DNA of 64,000 nucleotides, from NCBI RefSeq assembly GCF_052180275.1, contig NZ_CP197465.1, positions 5,022,001 to 5,086,000 on the forward strand, read 5' to 3'. The translations under genes and the position numbers were made by a program. Shown piece after piece: positions 1 to 8,692 of the stretch. Under the pieces are notes generated by a model. It saw nothing but the letters and a program-made list of their open reading frames with translations, did not search any database and was not told the origin of the DNA. How positions within the stretch are numbered: position 1 is the stretch's first letter; every line of letters begins with the position of its first letter. The DNA comes from Kumtagia sp052180275. Lineage in GTDB: Bacteria > Pseudomonadota > Alphaproteobacteria > Rhizobiales > Rhizobiaceae.

Positions 1-595
1 CGCACAGGCAGAAAAAGCTTGCCTCCTCGCCAGTCAAGAATTCCTCGACGACGACCTCGGCGCCGGCCGCGCCGAAACTGCCGTCGAAGCAGGCAGCCAC
101 CGCCGCCACGGCTTCCTCGACCGTCATCGCCACCGTCACGCCCTTGCCGGCGGCGAGCCCGTCGGCCTTGACGACGATCGGCGCACCTTGCTTGCGCACA
201 TAGGCGGCGGCATCTTCCGCATTGCCGAAGCGGCCATAGGCAGCCGTCGGAATGTCAAACCGCGCGCACAGATCCTTGGTGAAACCTTTGGACCCTTCCA
301 GTCGTGCCGCCGCTTTCGAGGGGCCGAAAACACGGATGCCGACGGCGCGCAGATCGTCGGCAAGCCCTGCCACAAGCGGCGCTTCTGGGCCGACCACGAC
401 CAGATCTATTCGCTTTTCCTTGCAGAAGGTGGCAACCGCCGCATGGTCGCCAATGTCGAGAGCGGCGATCTCGGCTTCTCTTGCGATGCCCGGATTGCCC
501 GGCGCGGCATAGAGTTTTGTCAGCATCGGCGACGCCGAAAGCTTCCACGCAAGCGCGTGCTCGCGTCCGCCGGAGCCGATCAAAAGAACATTCAT
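1..595 (-). CDS. purD: Phosphoribosylamine--glycine ligase, N-terminal part (runs off the window)
   Basis: ATP-dependent ligase joining phosphoribosylamine and glycine to give GAR in purine synthesis. The start is the ATG at 595-593 and about 198 codons are present; the C-terminal half lies beyond base 1. The N-terminus MNVLLIGSGGREHALAWKL is the family's nucleotide-fold signature, followed by a VVVGPEAPL stretch, a SKAAARLEGSK stretch and the start of the ATP-grasp domain (VVKADGLAAGKGV). These are diagnostic of PurD. It is transcribed away from the YefM-YoeB pair. Family recognition is secure; only the truncation by the window edge limits the call. Confidence 0.95.
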   Translation of the reverse strand, partial: MNVLLIGSGGREHALAWKLSASPMLTKLYAAPGNPGIAREAEIAALDIGDHAAVATFCKEKRIDLVVVGPEAPLVAGLADDLRAVGIRVFGPSKAAARLEGSKGFTKDLCARFDIPTAAYGRFGNAEDAAAYVRKQGAPIVVKADGLAAGKGVTVAMTVEEAVAAVAACFDGSFGAAGAEVVVEEFLTGEEASFFCLC

Positions 596-685
596 GCCGA
601 AACCACCTCGCAGTCGGTTGCGGCCCACCCGCTATTGGCGATGCGGCGGCGGGTCAAGCCTGATGCGGCGAAAGACCGATGCACA

Positions 686-958
686 TCACCGCCTGTAGTG
701 GAAGCGGCACGAGGCGATCTCGATCGACTGGGTCTCACCGGTGCCGGCGACACGATAGACCAAGCGATGTTCGTGATTGATGCGACGTGACCACCAGCCC
801 GACATTTCGTTGCGAAGCGGCTCGGGCTTGCCCAGCCCAACAAACGGATGACGTGTCGCGTCCGAAATCAGTTCGTTTATCCGCTCGGCGACAACACGAT
901 CCTGTTCCTGCCATTGCAGATAGTCCGACCAGGACGATCGGGAGAAGATGATCCTCAC
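686..958 (-). CDS. yoeB: YoeB-type mRNA interferase toxin (Txe/YoeB family)
   Basis: A 90-residue ribosome-dependent endoribonuclease toxin of the RelE superfamily. It matches E. coli YoeB along its length, including the DYLxWQ segment near residue 12, GKPEPL at 43-48, SGWWSRRI at 53-60, HRLVY at 64-68 and the C-terminal FHY. Residues in the positions of the YoeB catalytic set are present: Glu46, Arg65, His87 and Tyr88, so the toxin looks intact. It follows its antitoxin with a 4-base ATGA-type overlap (955-958), which implies translational coupling. The pair sits between purD and the ubiA region and may have been inserted there. Confidence 0.95.
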   Translation of the reverse strand: MRIIFSRSSWSDYLQWQEQDRVVAERINELISDATRHPFVGLGKPEPLRNEMSGWWSRRINHEHRLVYRVAGTGETQSIEIASCRFHYRR

Positions 959-1209
959 GGGTCGATCAGATCGCGTTCGGTTCCTTTGCCGGCATCAAGT
1001 TCGGCGATCGATTCCAGAAGGCGTTCTGCATTTGCCGGGCTGCTGAGAAGGTAACTTGTCTCCTTCATCCCCTCCCAGTCCGCAAGGGAAACGATCACGG
1101 CCGGCTCGTGGCCCTGGCGGGTCACGATGAGTTCGGCCCGGTCATTCTCAACTTTGTCGAGATGCGTGGCCAGGTTGTTGCGCAGATCGGTGAATGTGAC
1201 ATAGGGCAA
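955..1209 (-). CDS. yefM: YefM/Phd-type antitoxin
   Basis: An 84-residue antitoxin that neutralises YoeB and represses the operon as a complex. The N-terminal half (VTFTDLRNNLATHLDKV, then VTRQGHEPAVIVSLADWEGM) is the Phd/YefM DNA-binding fold; the acidic C-terminal tail ending RDLIDP would wrap the toxin. The start is a TTG at 1209-1207. It is supported by a GGAGGG ribosome site on the minus strand (1222-1217) seven bases upstream, and no in-frame ATG exists nearby. A rare start codon may lower antitoxin output. A TGTAC/GTACA dyad 22 bases upstream is the likely autoregulatory operator. Confidence 0.93.
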   Translation of the reverse strand: MPYVTFTDLRNNLATHLDKVENDRAELIVTRQGHEPAVIVSLADWEGMKETSYLLSSPANAERLLESIAELDAGKGTERDLIDP

Positions 1210-1230
1210 GGGATATCCCTCCGCTCGTTT

Positions 1231-1250
1231 CTGTACATATATGCGTACAG
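1231..1250 (-). promoter_or_regulatory. Candidate YefM-YoeB operator (CTGTAC-N8-GTACAG)
   Basis: A perfect inverted repeat, CTGTAC then eight bases then GTACAG, lies just upstream of the antitoxin ribosome site. The TGTACA hexamer is the known core of the E. coli yefM-yoeB operator, so this is the expected place and sequence for autorepression. The AT-rich centre could also be part of the promoter. Assignment is by similarity only. Confidence 0.6.
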
Positions 1251-1347
1251 ATTTCGATCGGCAAGACTGAACCGGGATTGCCGATGCCGGAAACGAAAGC
1301 GCCCCGCGCCTAATTCGCCGACTTATCCGATTGCGGAAAACAACCGA

Positions 1348-1578
1348 TCAGAACCTTTGCGCCGACCGCTGGTCCGGCAGGTGCTCGCAGCGGATTTTCA
1401 TGTATTCGTCGGGCCGACGGCCGATCGCCGCCGTGCTGGCCACAATCGCCTGCCCCTGCATGGCGCAGGTCATGATGCTCGTCACCTGCGGGCCGCTGAT
1501 CATGTCGAGCGCGGTCTCGCGCTGGCAGTCCTGCGGCGACACGTTCGTGGAACAGATGAGTATCAGAATGCGGAGCAT
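1348..1578 (-). CDS. Small hypothetical protein, 76 residues
   Basis: Function not recognised. The protein begins MLRILILICSTNVSPQDC, a short hydrophobic start followed by a mixed region with four cysteines in all (residues 9, 18, 38 and 64) and a basic, polar C-terminus. The chosen ATG (1578-1576) has a GGGGTGAAG purine run upstream. An in-frame ATG 16 codons earlier is possible but lacks a better site. It is divergent from ubiA. It may be exported or membrane-anchored, but the hydrophobic stretch is too short for certainty. A chance ORF cannot be excluded, though codon use resembles the neighbours. Confidence 0.5.
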   Translation of the reverse strand: MLRILILICSTNVSPQDCQRETALDMISGPQVTSIMTCAMQGQAIVASTAAIGRRPDEYMKIRCEHLPDQRSAQRF

Positions 1579-1731
1579 GCACTTCACCCCAAGCCAGTGA
1601 ATCTGCCTCCCGCTCGCAGACTGCATGAAATTTGCTGCAATGCAAAATGAAATTTTGCGTCGCAGCATTACTGAAAGTGTGCGGCAACGCGCTGCTTGAC
1701 GGGACCCTCCCCCCCTGCCACTCAATCGGCC

Positions 1732-2724
1732 ATGGAAACCATCCAGTCCCGTTCCGGCCAGGGCCGGGTTGCCGACACGCCGAGCCGCCATTGGGTCTAT
1801 CGCCTGTTGCCGCGAGGGCTTTGGCCTTATGCGCAACTGGCGCGGTGGGACCGGCCGATCGGCTGGCAGTTGCTGGTGTTGCCATGCTGGTGGTCGGCGG
1901 CGCTGGCGGCCAGCGCCTATGCGCGGCCGGGCGACACGCTTGAGAGCCTGTTGCCGTCGCCCTGGGTGCTTTTCCTGTTCCTGGCGGGGGCGGTTGCCAT
2001 GCGCGGGGCGGGGTGCACCTATAACGATATCGTCGACGAGGACATCGATGCGGGGGTGGAGCGCACGAGGTCGCGGCCGTTGCCGTCGGGCCACGTGAGC
2101 CGGCGGCAGGCCTGTATTTTCCTTGTTATTCAGGCACTTGCCGGGCTGGGCGTGTTACTGCAGTTCAACAGTTTCGCCGTCCTGGTCGGGCTCGGATCGC
2201 TCGTGGTGGTGGCCGCCTATCCGTTCATGAAACGAATCACCGACTGGCCGCAACTCGTTCTGGGGCTTGCGTTTTCCTGGGGCGCGCTGATGGGGTGGGC
2301 GGCCGAGTTCGGCGACATCGACGGGCCGGCGATCCTGCTCTATGCCGGCTCGATCATGTGGGTGATCGGCTACGACACGATCTACGCGCACCAGGACAAG
2401 GAAGACGACGCGCTGGTGGGCGTGCGTTCGACGGCGCGGCTTTTCGGTGAGAATACAAAGGCTTGGCTGATCGGACTGTACGCCGGGGCGCTGGCCTGTT
2501 TCGCATTGGCCTTCGCCGCGGCGGAAGCGCCCTTGCCGGCGCTGGCGGGGCTAGTTGCGGCGGGAGCGCATATGGCGCGGCAGGTGTGGGTGCTGGACAT
2601 AGACGATCCGAAACAGTGCCTGGCGCTGTTCCATTCCAACAAAATCGTCGGATTGCTGATTTTCCTCGGCCTGATCGGCGGCGCGGTCTGGGTCGCGCTC
2701 AAGCCCGCGGTCGCTCTATACTAA
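1732..2724 (+). CDS. ubiA: 4-hydroxybenzoate polyprenyltransferase
   Basis: Integral membrane prenyltransferase that attaches the polyprenyl tail to 4-hydroxybenzoate in ubiquinone synthesis. The 330 residues contain the first aspartate motif NDIVDEDIDAGVERTRSRP around residues 100-120 and the second, YDTIYAHQDKEDD, near 217-229, with eight or nine hydrophobic helices between and around them. The ATG at 1732 was chosen because the upstream twelve codons are proline-rich and non-conserved. The side chain would be supplied by the polyprenyl diphosphate synthase at 19.5-20.5 kb in the same window. Confidence 0.95.
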   Translation: METIQSRSGQGRVADTPSRHWVYRLLPRGLWPYAQLARWDRPIGWQLLVLPCWWSAALAASAYARPGDTLESLLPSPWVLFLFLAGAVAMRGAGCTYNDIVDEDIDAGVERTRSRPLPSGHVSRRQACIFLVIQALAGLGVLLQFNSFAVLVGLGSLVVVAAYPFMKRITDWPQLVLGLAFSWGALMGWAAEFGDIDGPAILLYAGSIMWVIGYDTIYAHQDKEDDALVGVRSTARLFGENTKAWLIGLYAGALACFALAFAAAEAPLPALAGLVAAGAHMARQVWVLDIDDPKQCLALFHSNKIVGLLIFLGLIGGAVWVALKPAVALY

Positions 2725-3037
2725 TTTATCGTAACGATTCAGCGACTTACCGGCGTCCACCGCGACAAAAGGAACACAGTCGTCGTCGTGCGATCACCGG
2801 CGCGGAAGGCGCCTCCCTCACGGCGTGAAGTCCACAATATGAAGTGATTTCAGAAGCCTGGCCGGCACACACCGCGAAAACCGCGTACTGGACTTCAAAC
2901 ACATGCCCAAAACTGCGGAACGACCCGCTTTTCGGAGCGATTCGGCGTGCCGGCGGCGCATTTCGCGTTGACGATTTTTATCTTGCCCGGACGGGCGGCG
3001 CCTGCGGGCGAAGGTCGCCCGCAAGGTCCTTGTGCGT
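2725..3037. other. Intergenic stretch without a supported gene
   Basis: This gap lies between ubiA and the convergent DUF6101-like gene. No convincing coding frame was found. The only structure seen is a perfect 8-base-stem hairpin, GCGGGCGA-agg-TCGCCCGC, at 3004-3022. It lacks a T tract and so is not called a terminator. Confidence 0.5.
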
Positions 3038-3604
3038 TCAGGACGGAGAGATGATCTCCTCGCCCTCCACCACCAGCCGCAACCCGAGGTTGCCGGTCCG
3101 GCGGCGCATGAGGAAGCGAGGCCGGCGCTGGCTGGTCGACCTGCCCTGGCGGCGCATCTGCGGCGGCATCGGGCGGATCGCCTTGCCGAGCGATTCTTCC
3201 AGCGGGCGGGCGACGCCGTCGGCTTCGACCAGCAGCATGGGAAGACTGTAGGCCTCCGACCAGGCGCGCCAGTCGGCGGCGACGTCGTCGAGGTCGTCGG
3301 CCACCAGCAGCGGCACCGACAGCATGGGGTCGCCATGCATCAGTTCCAGCGTCACCGTGACGCTGCCGCGATCGTCTTCCAGAGCGCGCGCCGCCACGCC
3401 GCGGAAAGCGCGCGCCGGCAGAGCGACCGTCACCGGAAGGCCGCTCCTGTCGAGGATGCGGCGCAACACCGCGCCGCGATGGTCGATCGTGAAGGTGACA
3501 TCGCCAAAGTCGTCGCGTGTCGCGTAGCTCACCATCTGCGGCAGGCGGGATGGGTCGAGGCGCATGTTGCGTCCCGCCCAGACTGGCTTCAGCCCGGTGC
3601 TCAT
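3038..3604 (-). CDS. DUF6101-like protein
   Basis: A 188-residue soluble protein resembling the Rhizobiales-restricted DUF6101 family, whose function is unknown. It starts at an ATG preceded by an AGGAGA ribosome site eight bases away, begins MSTGLKPVWAGRNMRLDP, has a conserved-looking core (GAVLRRILDRSGLPVTVALP), and ends in an arginine-rich stretch (roughly residues 145-172) before a hydrophobic/acidic tail. It has no signal peptide or membrane segment. It is convergent with ubiA, an arrangement I recall from other rhizobia. Family name is from memory of the sequence style, so moderately confident. Confidence 0.65.
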   Translation of the reverse strand: MSTGLKPVWAGRNMRLDPSRLPQMVSYATRDDFGDVTFTIDHRGAVLRRILDRSGLPVTVALPARAFRGVAARALEDDRGSVTVTLELMHGDPMLSVPLLVADDLDDVAADWRAWSEAYSLPMLLVEADGVARPLEESLGKAIRPMPPQMRRQGRSTSQRRPRFLMRRRTGNLGLRLVVEGEEIISPS

Positions 3605-4112
3605 GTGTTGCCGTCTCCTGTTACTCCCGAGAGCCGGTTTTCCGGTCTCCCTGCCCCGGTTGTCCCGGGCTCTTTATGGAGATGACGATAGCGCGGCGAC
3701 CCTCCCCGCCCGCTTAAGAAAGTCGGTTAAATTTTGCTGATCCGTCCGATGGTTAGCGGAATCCAACCGGGTGCAAGGAAGCGGAAAGGTGTGTCTACGC
3801 ACGGTAAATTGCCTTAGCTGCCGTAGCGCGACAATTCGAATGGCGCGGCGCAACAATTCGGGTTGCACGGGTTTTAAGCTTACAGTGCCGCCGGCTTCCT
3901 GGCGCCAGAGAAGGACTGGCCAACTCACACGTTGCATAAGCCCTGCCAACAAAAGACTGGCTTGTGAGCCCGGCTAAGTTCGGGCACGATCGTGCATGGT
4001 CAGGTCTGTACAGGTATGCAACTGCGAAAGAACGTTCGGCGGGACCTTTGACGTAGCCGGCAGCACATGATGGTCTTGCGACCATTCGAACGCGATCTTG
4101 AGGGGGTTCGTC
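3605..4112. other. Long upstream region of the RTX gene, no gene seen
   Basis: About 500 bases between the divergent DUF6101-like gene and the RTX protein gene. Short frames exist but none has a ribosome site plus plausible composition. The stretch is less GC-rich than flanking genes (for example around 3720-3760 and 3830-3890), so it probably holds the promoter and leader of the RTX gene. I could not identify a convincing -35/-10 pair. Confidence 0.4.
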
Positions 4113-6323
4113 GTGGCGACTTTTATCGTGACCAATACCAACGATTCCGGAAGCGGTTCGCTGCGCGAGGCGATCGGCCTCGCCAACGCCAATGCCGACC
4201 CGGACACCATCAAATTTGCCTCCGCGCTCGCCGGGCAGACGATCGCGCTGACGACACTCCGCCTCGACGTCTCGACCGATATCACCATCGACGGCGACGT
4301 GAACGGAGACGACAAGGCCGACATCACGATTTCGGGCAGCGACGCCTTCCAGATCTTCAATATCACCGGAGGTTCAACGGACGTCACGCTGGCCAGCCTC
4401 GACCTGACCAAGGGTCGCGTTGGCGGTAGCAATGGCGCGGCGGTTGCTTTTAATGGCGGAACCCTGACCGTGGTCGACAGCACGATCTCGGACAGCGTTG
4501 CCGCCTCCAACGGCGGCGGTATTGGGGTGATGTCCGGCACACTGGCGGTCGTCAAGTCCACGATCTCCGGCAACACGGCGGAGCTTGGCGGCGGCGTGTA
4601 TGTCGCCAATGGCGTTCAAGCCATCTTCGTGAACGCGACCATCGTTGACAATCATACCCAATTCGCCGGCGGCGGCATCGCCGTCGAATTGGGTCTCATT
4701 GTCAACGAACTGACGATCCAGAGCAGCACCATCACCGGCAACAGCGCCGGCACCGGAGGCGGTGGGCTGTATTTTTCGAATAGCCTCGTCGCCATCACCA
4801 ACTCGGTGATCGCCGGCAACACGGCGACAACCGACGCGGACGTGTATGCCGGAAGCGGCGATCTTGTCGCCGATCACAGCTTCTTTGGCACGACAATCTC
4901 AAGCTACACGGACAAGGGCGGCACCATCAACGGCGGCGGCGACCCGGTGCTTGGCGGTCTGCTCGACAATGGCGGCACGGTGCTGACGCTTTCGCCGCTC
5001 GACGGCTCGCCGCTGATCGGCGCGGGCGGCAACGCCGGCCTGCCGGCCGACAGCTTCGACATCGACGGCGACGGCGACATGACGGAGCTCCTGCCGCTCG
5101 ATGCGCGCGGCGGAACGCGCGTGGTCGGCACCACGGTCGACATCGGCGCCGTCGAGCAGATCGTCGACGAGACCATCGGCGGCACGGCGGCGGCCGACAC
5201 CATCGTCGGCGGATTGGGCAACGACATACTGCGCGGTGGCGCGGGCGGCGACACGATTGACGGGGGCCTTGGCGTCGACACCGCGGACTATTCGGGGTCC
5301 GCGCTCGGCGTCAGTGTCAATCTCAACCTCGCCATACCTCAGATTTCGTCCGGGGATGCCCAGGACGACATTCTGACCGGCATTGAAAACCTCAGAGGTG
5401 GCGGTCTGGTTGACCAACTGACCGGCGACTTCGGGGATAATGTGCTCGACGGCCGCGCCGGCGCAGACATTTTGAGGGGCTTCGGCGGCAACGATCTCTT
5501 CTACGTCGATAATGTCGGCGACATGGTCCTTGAAGCAGCCGGCGAGGGTTCCGACCAGGTCGCGGCGCGAGGCGACTATGCGCTTGGGGCGGGCCAGGAC
5601 ATCGAATGGCTCAGCACCACCAACTCCGGTGCGGTACGCAGCATCAACCTGAAGGGCAATGAACTTGCCCAGACGATCGTCGGCAACAACGGCAACAACT
5701 GGCTTCACGACGGCGGTGTTGGCGGCGCCGATAGCCTTTGGGGCCGCGGGGGCAATGACTATTACACGGTCTATAATTCGGCTGCCATCATCGTCGAAGG
5801 CAGGGGCCAGGGCGACTTCGACCGTGTGGCGGCAGGGGTGAACTATACGCTCGGCGAACGCGTGGCGGTCGAATCGCTGCGAACGACCAGCATGCATGCC
5901 ACATACAGCATAGCCTTGACCGGCAACGAGTTCGCCCAGCAGATCATCGGTAACGATGGCAACAACCGGCTGGACGGCAAGGGCGGCAACGACACGATCC
6001 AGACCGGCCTCGGCAACGACGTTGTGGTGTTCTCGGCCGCGCTTGACGGCAGTGCCGACACAATCACCGACTTCATCGTCTCCGACGATCAGATTGCACT
6101 GGACGATTTTGTATTCACGGCGCTTGGCCTCGGCGCACTGGACACATCCGCCTTCAAGGACGTCGCCCTGGCGCCAATGGATGCGGACGATCGCATCATC
6201 TACAACTCCAACACCGGATCGCTGTTTTACGACGCGGACGGGCTCGGAGGAGCGGCGGAAGTCAAGTTCGCGTCTGTCTCGATCGGCCTTTCCCTGACCG
6301 CTGCCGATTTCGCGGTGACCTGA
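4113..6323 (+). CDS. Secreted beta-helix protein with RTX calcium-binding repeats
   Basis: A 736-residue predicted extracellular protein. The N-terminal half (about 1-350) has the TNTNDSGSGSLREAI opening and repeated G-N-T/S-I runs typical of parallel beta-helix, choice-of-anchor-Q or polymorphic outer membrane proteins. The C-terminal half has RTX nonapeptides (GGLGNDILRGGAGGDTIDGG near 366, GGNDLFYVDN near 450, GNDGNNRLDGKGGND near 615). It ends in a conserved DDRIIY...LFYDADG module and a hydrophobic tail, as expected for type I secretion signals. The GTG start at 4113 follows a GAGGGGG ribosome site. No signal peptide is present. No exporter genes are adjacent. The substrate or ligand is unknown. 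Confidence 0.85.
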   Translation: MATFIVTNTNDSGSGSLREAIGLANANADPDTIKFASALAGQTIALTTLRLDVSTDITIDGDVNGDDKADITISGSDAFQIFNITGGSTDVTLASLDLTKGRVGGSNGAAVAFNGGTLTVVDSTISDSVAASNGGGIGVMSGTLAVVKSTISGNTAELGGGVYVANGVQAIFVNATIVDNHTQFAGGGIAVELGLIVNELTIQSSTITGNSAGTGGGGLYFSNSLVAITNSVIAGNTATTDADVYAGSGDLVADHSFFGTTISSYTDKGGTINGGGDPVLGGLLDNGGTVLTLSPLDGSPLIGAGGNAGLPADSFDIDGDGDMTELLPLDARGGTRVVGTTVDIGAVEQIVDETIGGTAAADTIVGGLGNDILRGGAGGDTIDGGLGVDTADYSGSALGVSVNLNLAIPQISSGDAQDDILTGIENLRGGGLVDQLTGDFGDNVLDGRAGADILRGFGGNDLFYVDNVGDMVLEAAGEGSDQVAARGDYALGAGQDIEWLSTTNSGAVRSINLKGNELAQTIVGNNGNNWLHDGGVGGADSLWGRGGNDYYTVYNSAAIIVEGRGQGDFDRVAAGVNYTLGERVAVESLRTTSMHATYSIALTGNEFAQQIIGNDGNNRLDGKGGNDTIQTGLGNDVVVFSAALDGSADTITDFIVSDDQIALDDFVFTALGLGALDTSAFKDVALAPMDADDRIIYNSNTGSLFYDADGLGGAAEVKFASVSIGLSLTAADFAVT

Positions 6324-6343
6324 GTGGAAGCAGACATAGGCGT

Positions 6344-6499
6344 ATGATCTGCTCCGTGCCGGCGTCCCTTGCCATAGCGCTGGCGGTCTGTCTGGCCTTC
6401 CCGCTGACCGGACTGGCGCTGGTGCTGTTCGCGGTCGTCGATTTCCTGCTCCCAAGACATCTCAAGGAAGCCGGCGGGGAAGCGGTCGGCATCCCGTAA
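6344..6499 (+). CDS. Possible 51-residue membrane peptide
   Basis: A short frame right after the RTX gene encodes MICSVPASLAIALAVCLAFP followed by LTGLALVLFAVVDFLLPRHL and a charged tail. That is one long or two short hydrophobic helices and a positively charged end. It begins 20 bases after the RTX stop. No strong ribosome site is visible, only a weak GTGGAAG about fifteen bases upstream. It could be a small membrane protein co-transcribed with the RTX gene or a chance frame. Confidence 0.35.
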   Translation: MICSVPASLAIALAVCLAFPLTGLALVLFAVVDFLLPRHLKEAGGEAVGIP

Positions 6500-6597
6500 A
6501 CAGGCTGTCCAGGGAAACAGGCCGGGCCGCGCGGTTTGCGGTCCGGCAGGGTTCGTTGTAACCGGTACGACCGCCCGATGCTGGAGGAGACGCAGGC

Positions 6598-6990
6598 ATG
6601 GACGAATTCACCGGCGGATGCTCGTGCGGCAATGTGCGCTTCGTGGCGTCGGGACGACCGTACCGGGTCGGCCTCTGCCACTGCCTCGACTGCCGCAAGC
6701 ACCATGGGGCGCTTTTTCACGCCTCCGCGATCTTCCCGCAGGATGCGGTGACGATCGAGGGCGAGACGCGCGACTATGCCGGGCGGCACTTCTGTCCGCG
6801 CTGCGGTTCGTCCGTCTTCGGGCGCAGCGCGGACGAGGTCGAGGTGAACCTGGGATCGCTGGACGCCCCGGACCAGTTGAGGCCAACCTACGAAAGCTGG
6901 ACCGTGCGCCGCGAATCCTGGCTGCCGCCGTTTCCGCTGGCGCGACGGTATGAGCGCGACCGCGATACTGGGAGCCGCTTCGAGGAGTAG
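6598..6990 (+). CDS. GFA/CENP-V family zinc protein
   Basis: A 130-residue protein of the glutathione-dependent formaldehyde-activating (GFA) fold. The zinc ligands are visible: GGCSCGNVRF at residues 6-15, CHCLDCRK near 32-39 and CPRCGSS near 66-72. The family binds zinc through these cysteines; catalytic roles are proven for only a few members, so no substrate is assigned. The ATG follows a GGAGGAGACGC ribosome site. The gene is convergent with the regulator downstream, with 60 bases between stops. Confidence 0.9.
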   Translation: MDEFTGGCSCGNVRFVASGRPYRVGLCHCLDCRKHHGALFHASAIFPQDAVTIEGETRDYAGRHFCPRCGSSVFGRSADEVEVNLGSLDAPDQLRPTYESWTVRRESWLPPFPLARRYERDRDTGSRFEE

Positions 6991-7050
6991 GCGCGGACTG
7001 CGCGGGGCGCTTTTGGGCGGGCGGGATGCGTGCCTTGCCGAGCCCGAGCC

Positions 7051-8559
7051 TCACTCCGGCAGGCCGGCCTTGCGAAATCCCTCGACGCAATGCGCCAGCA
7101 CCGCTTCGTCGCGAAAAGGCTCCGTCGCAGCCCAATGGCGGATGGAGAAATGTGGGTTGCCGACGAGGAAGAGTTCGGCCTCGGCGCGTGCCTCCTCGAG
7201 CCGGCCGAGTTGGGCAAGGCTTGCCGCCAGGAAGCGGCGCGAGCTTGTGCGATAGGTCTCGTCGCGGCGCAGCGTCTCGACGGCGGCCTGGTAGTCGCCG
7301 GCGGCGTATTGCGCCTGGCCGAGCGCCAGATAATACCAGCTCGCGGGGAACGGGTTCAGCCGGAACGCCTTCTGGATGTACTCCAGCCCCTCGGCGACAC
7401 GCCCGGCCAGGACCGTGACGTCGGACAGCGCCGCGAAGGTGTCGGCCTCGTTGGGGTCGAGCTCGACCGCCCTGGCGAATTCCGCGTCGGCCTCGGCGAA
7501 GCTGCCGTCATAGGCGAGCAGGTAGGCCAGGATCCAGCGGCAGCCGGCATCGTTGGGGTCGATCGCAACGGCTTTTCGCGCCAGTTCCAGGGCGACGCCA
7601 CGGGTGGGTTCCGTCGGCCCGCCCGAATGCACCCATCCCATCCAGTGGTTCACGGCCAGCCAGCGATAGGCCTCGGCATAATGCGGGTCGAGGGAAACGG
7701 CGCGCGTCAGCATCAGATGCGCTTCCTGCGCGGCCTGCGGCGTGTCGTCCATCAACCGGCGCGCCCGCACGCAGAGGTCGTAGGCCTCGAGATTGCTCGG
7801 CCGGTGGCGCGGCGGCGGGCTGCGCAGCCGGCCGAGCAGCGCCTCCACGATCCTGGTCGCGACCTCGTCCTGGACGGCAAAGATATCGTCCAGGCCGCGG
7901 TCGAAACGTTCCGCCCACAGATGCTCGCCGCTCGCCGCGTCGACCAGCTGGGCGTTTATGCGCACCCGCCCCGCGGCGCGGCGCGCGCTGCCCTCCAGCA
8001 GGTAGCGCACGCCAAGCTCCCCGGCGATCGCACCCATGTCCGCCGCCTTGCCCTTGTAGGCGAAGGCCGAGTTGCGGGCGATGACGAACAGGCCGGCGGT
8101 CCTGGACAGGTCGGTGATCAGGTCCTCGGTCAACCCGTCGGCGAAGGAGTCCTGCTCGGGATCGTTGCTGACATTGACGAAAGGCAGCACGGCTATCGAC
8201 GGCTTGTCGGGCAGCGGCAACGGATTTCGCCCAACGCCAAGCCGTTCGATGGCGCCGGCGAAACGGTAGCCGACGCGCGGAACCGTGGCGATCCATTCGC
8301 CGGTCCCCTCCCCGGCCGGGCCAAGCAGCTTGCGCAACTGCGCGATCTGGACGGTGAGGTTGCCTTCCTCGACGGCCATGCCCGGCCATGCCGCGTCCAT
8401 CAGCTCGGCCTTGCCGAGGATTTCGCCGGGCCGTCCCGCAAGCGCCGCAAGCAGCTCCAGCGCGCGGTGGCCGATGGCTACGGGGACATCGTCCCGAAGG
8501 AGCGTTCCCGCACCCGGATCAAGCACGAACGGACCAAAGCCAAGGCGCGATCCCTGCAT
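7051..8559 (-). CDS. Winged-helix transcriptional regulator with TolB-like and TPR domains
   Basis: A 502-residue cytoplasmic regulator. Residues about 5-100 form an OmpR/CadC-type winged helix (FGPFVLDPGAGTLLRDD to IATVPRVGYRFAG). Residues about 120-240 resemble the TolB/FlgO-like segment often found in such proteins (KPSIAVLPFVNVSNDPEQDS, then GVRYLLEGSARRAAGRVRIN). The remainder is tetratricopeptide repeats (for example AVELDPNEADTFAALSDVTV). Rhizobia carry many of these one-component regulators, and their targets are mostly unknown. No receiver or membrane segment is present. The divergent DUF1127 gene lies 133 bases away and could be a target. Confidence 0.88.
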   Translation of the reverse strand: MQGSRLGFGPFVLDPGAGTLLRDDVPVAIGHRALELLAALAGRPGEILGKAELMDAAWPGMAVEEGNLTVQIAQLRKLLGPAGEGTGEWIATVPRVGYRFAGAIERLGVGRNPLPLPDKPSIAVLPFVNVSNDPEQDSFADGLTEDLITDLSRTAGLFVIARNSAFAYKGKAADMGAIAGELGVRYLLEGSARRAAGRVRINAQLVDAASGEHLWAERFDRGLDDIFAVQDEVATRIVEALLGRLRSPPPRHRPSNLEAYDLCVRARRLMDDTPQAAQEAHLMLTRAVSLDPHYAEAYRWLAVNHWMGWVHSGGPTEPTRGVALELARKAVAIDPNDAGCRWILAYLLAYDGSFAEADAEFARAVELDPNEADTFAALSDVTVLAGRVAEGLEYIQKAFRLNPFPASWYYLALGQAQYAAGDYQAAVETLRRDETYRTSSRRFLAASLAQLGRLEEARAEAELFLVGNPHFSIRHWAATEPFRDEAVLAHCVEGFRKAGLPE

Positions 8560-8692
8560 GCGGCTGATATAGCCGGTTTGGAAGTTTTTAGAACTCTTTG
8601 GGAGGGCTTAATTACGGCGCCCTTCATGTCCGGCAGAATCCACCTTCTTTCAGCTCGAGGGCCTTCGGGCCTGCAAACCCATGGAGGTTGTC

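Noticed and set aside
3004..3022. Hairpin GCGGGCGA-agg-TCGCCCGC as a terminator for the DUF6101-like gene
   Set aside because: No T tract follows on either strand and the stem is in a generally GC-rich region where such hairpins arise by chance.
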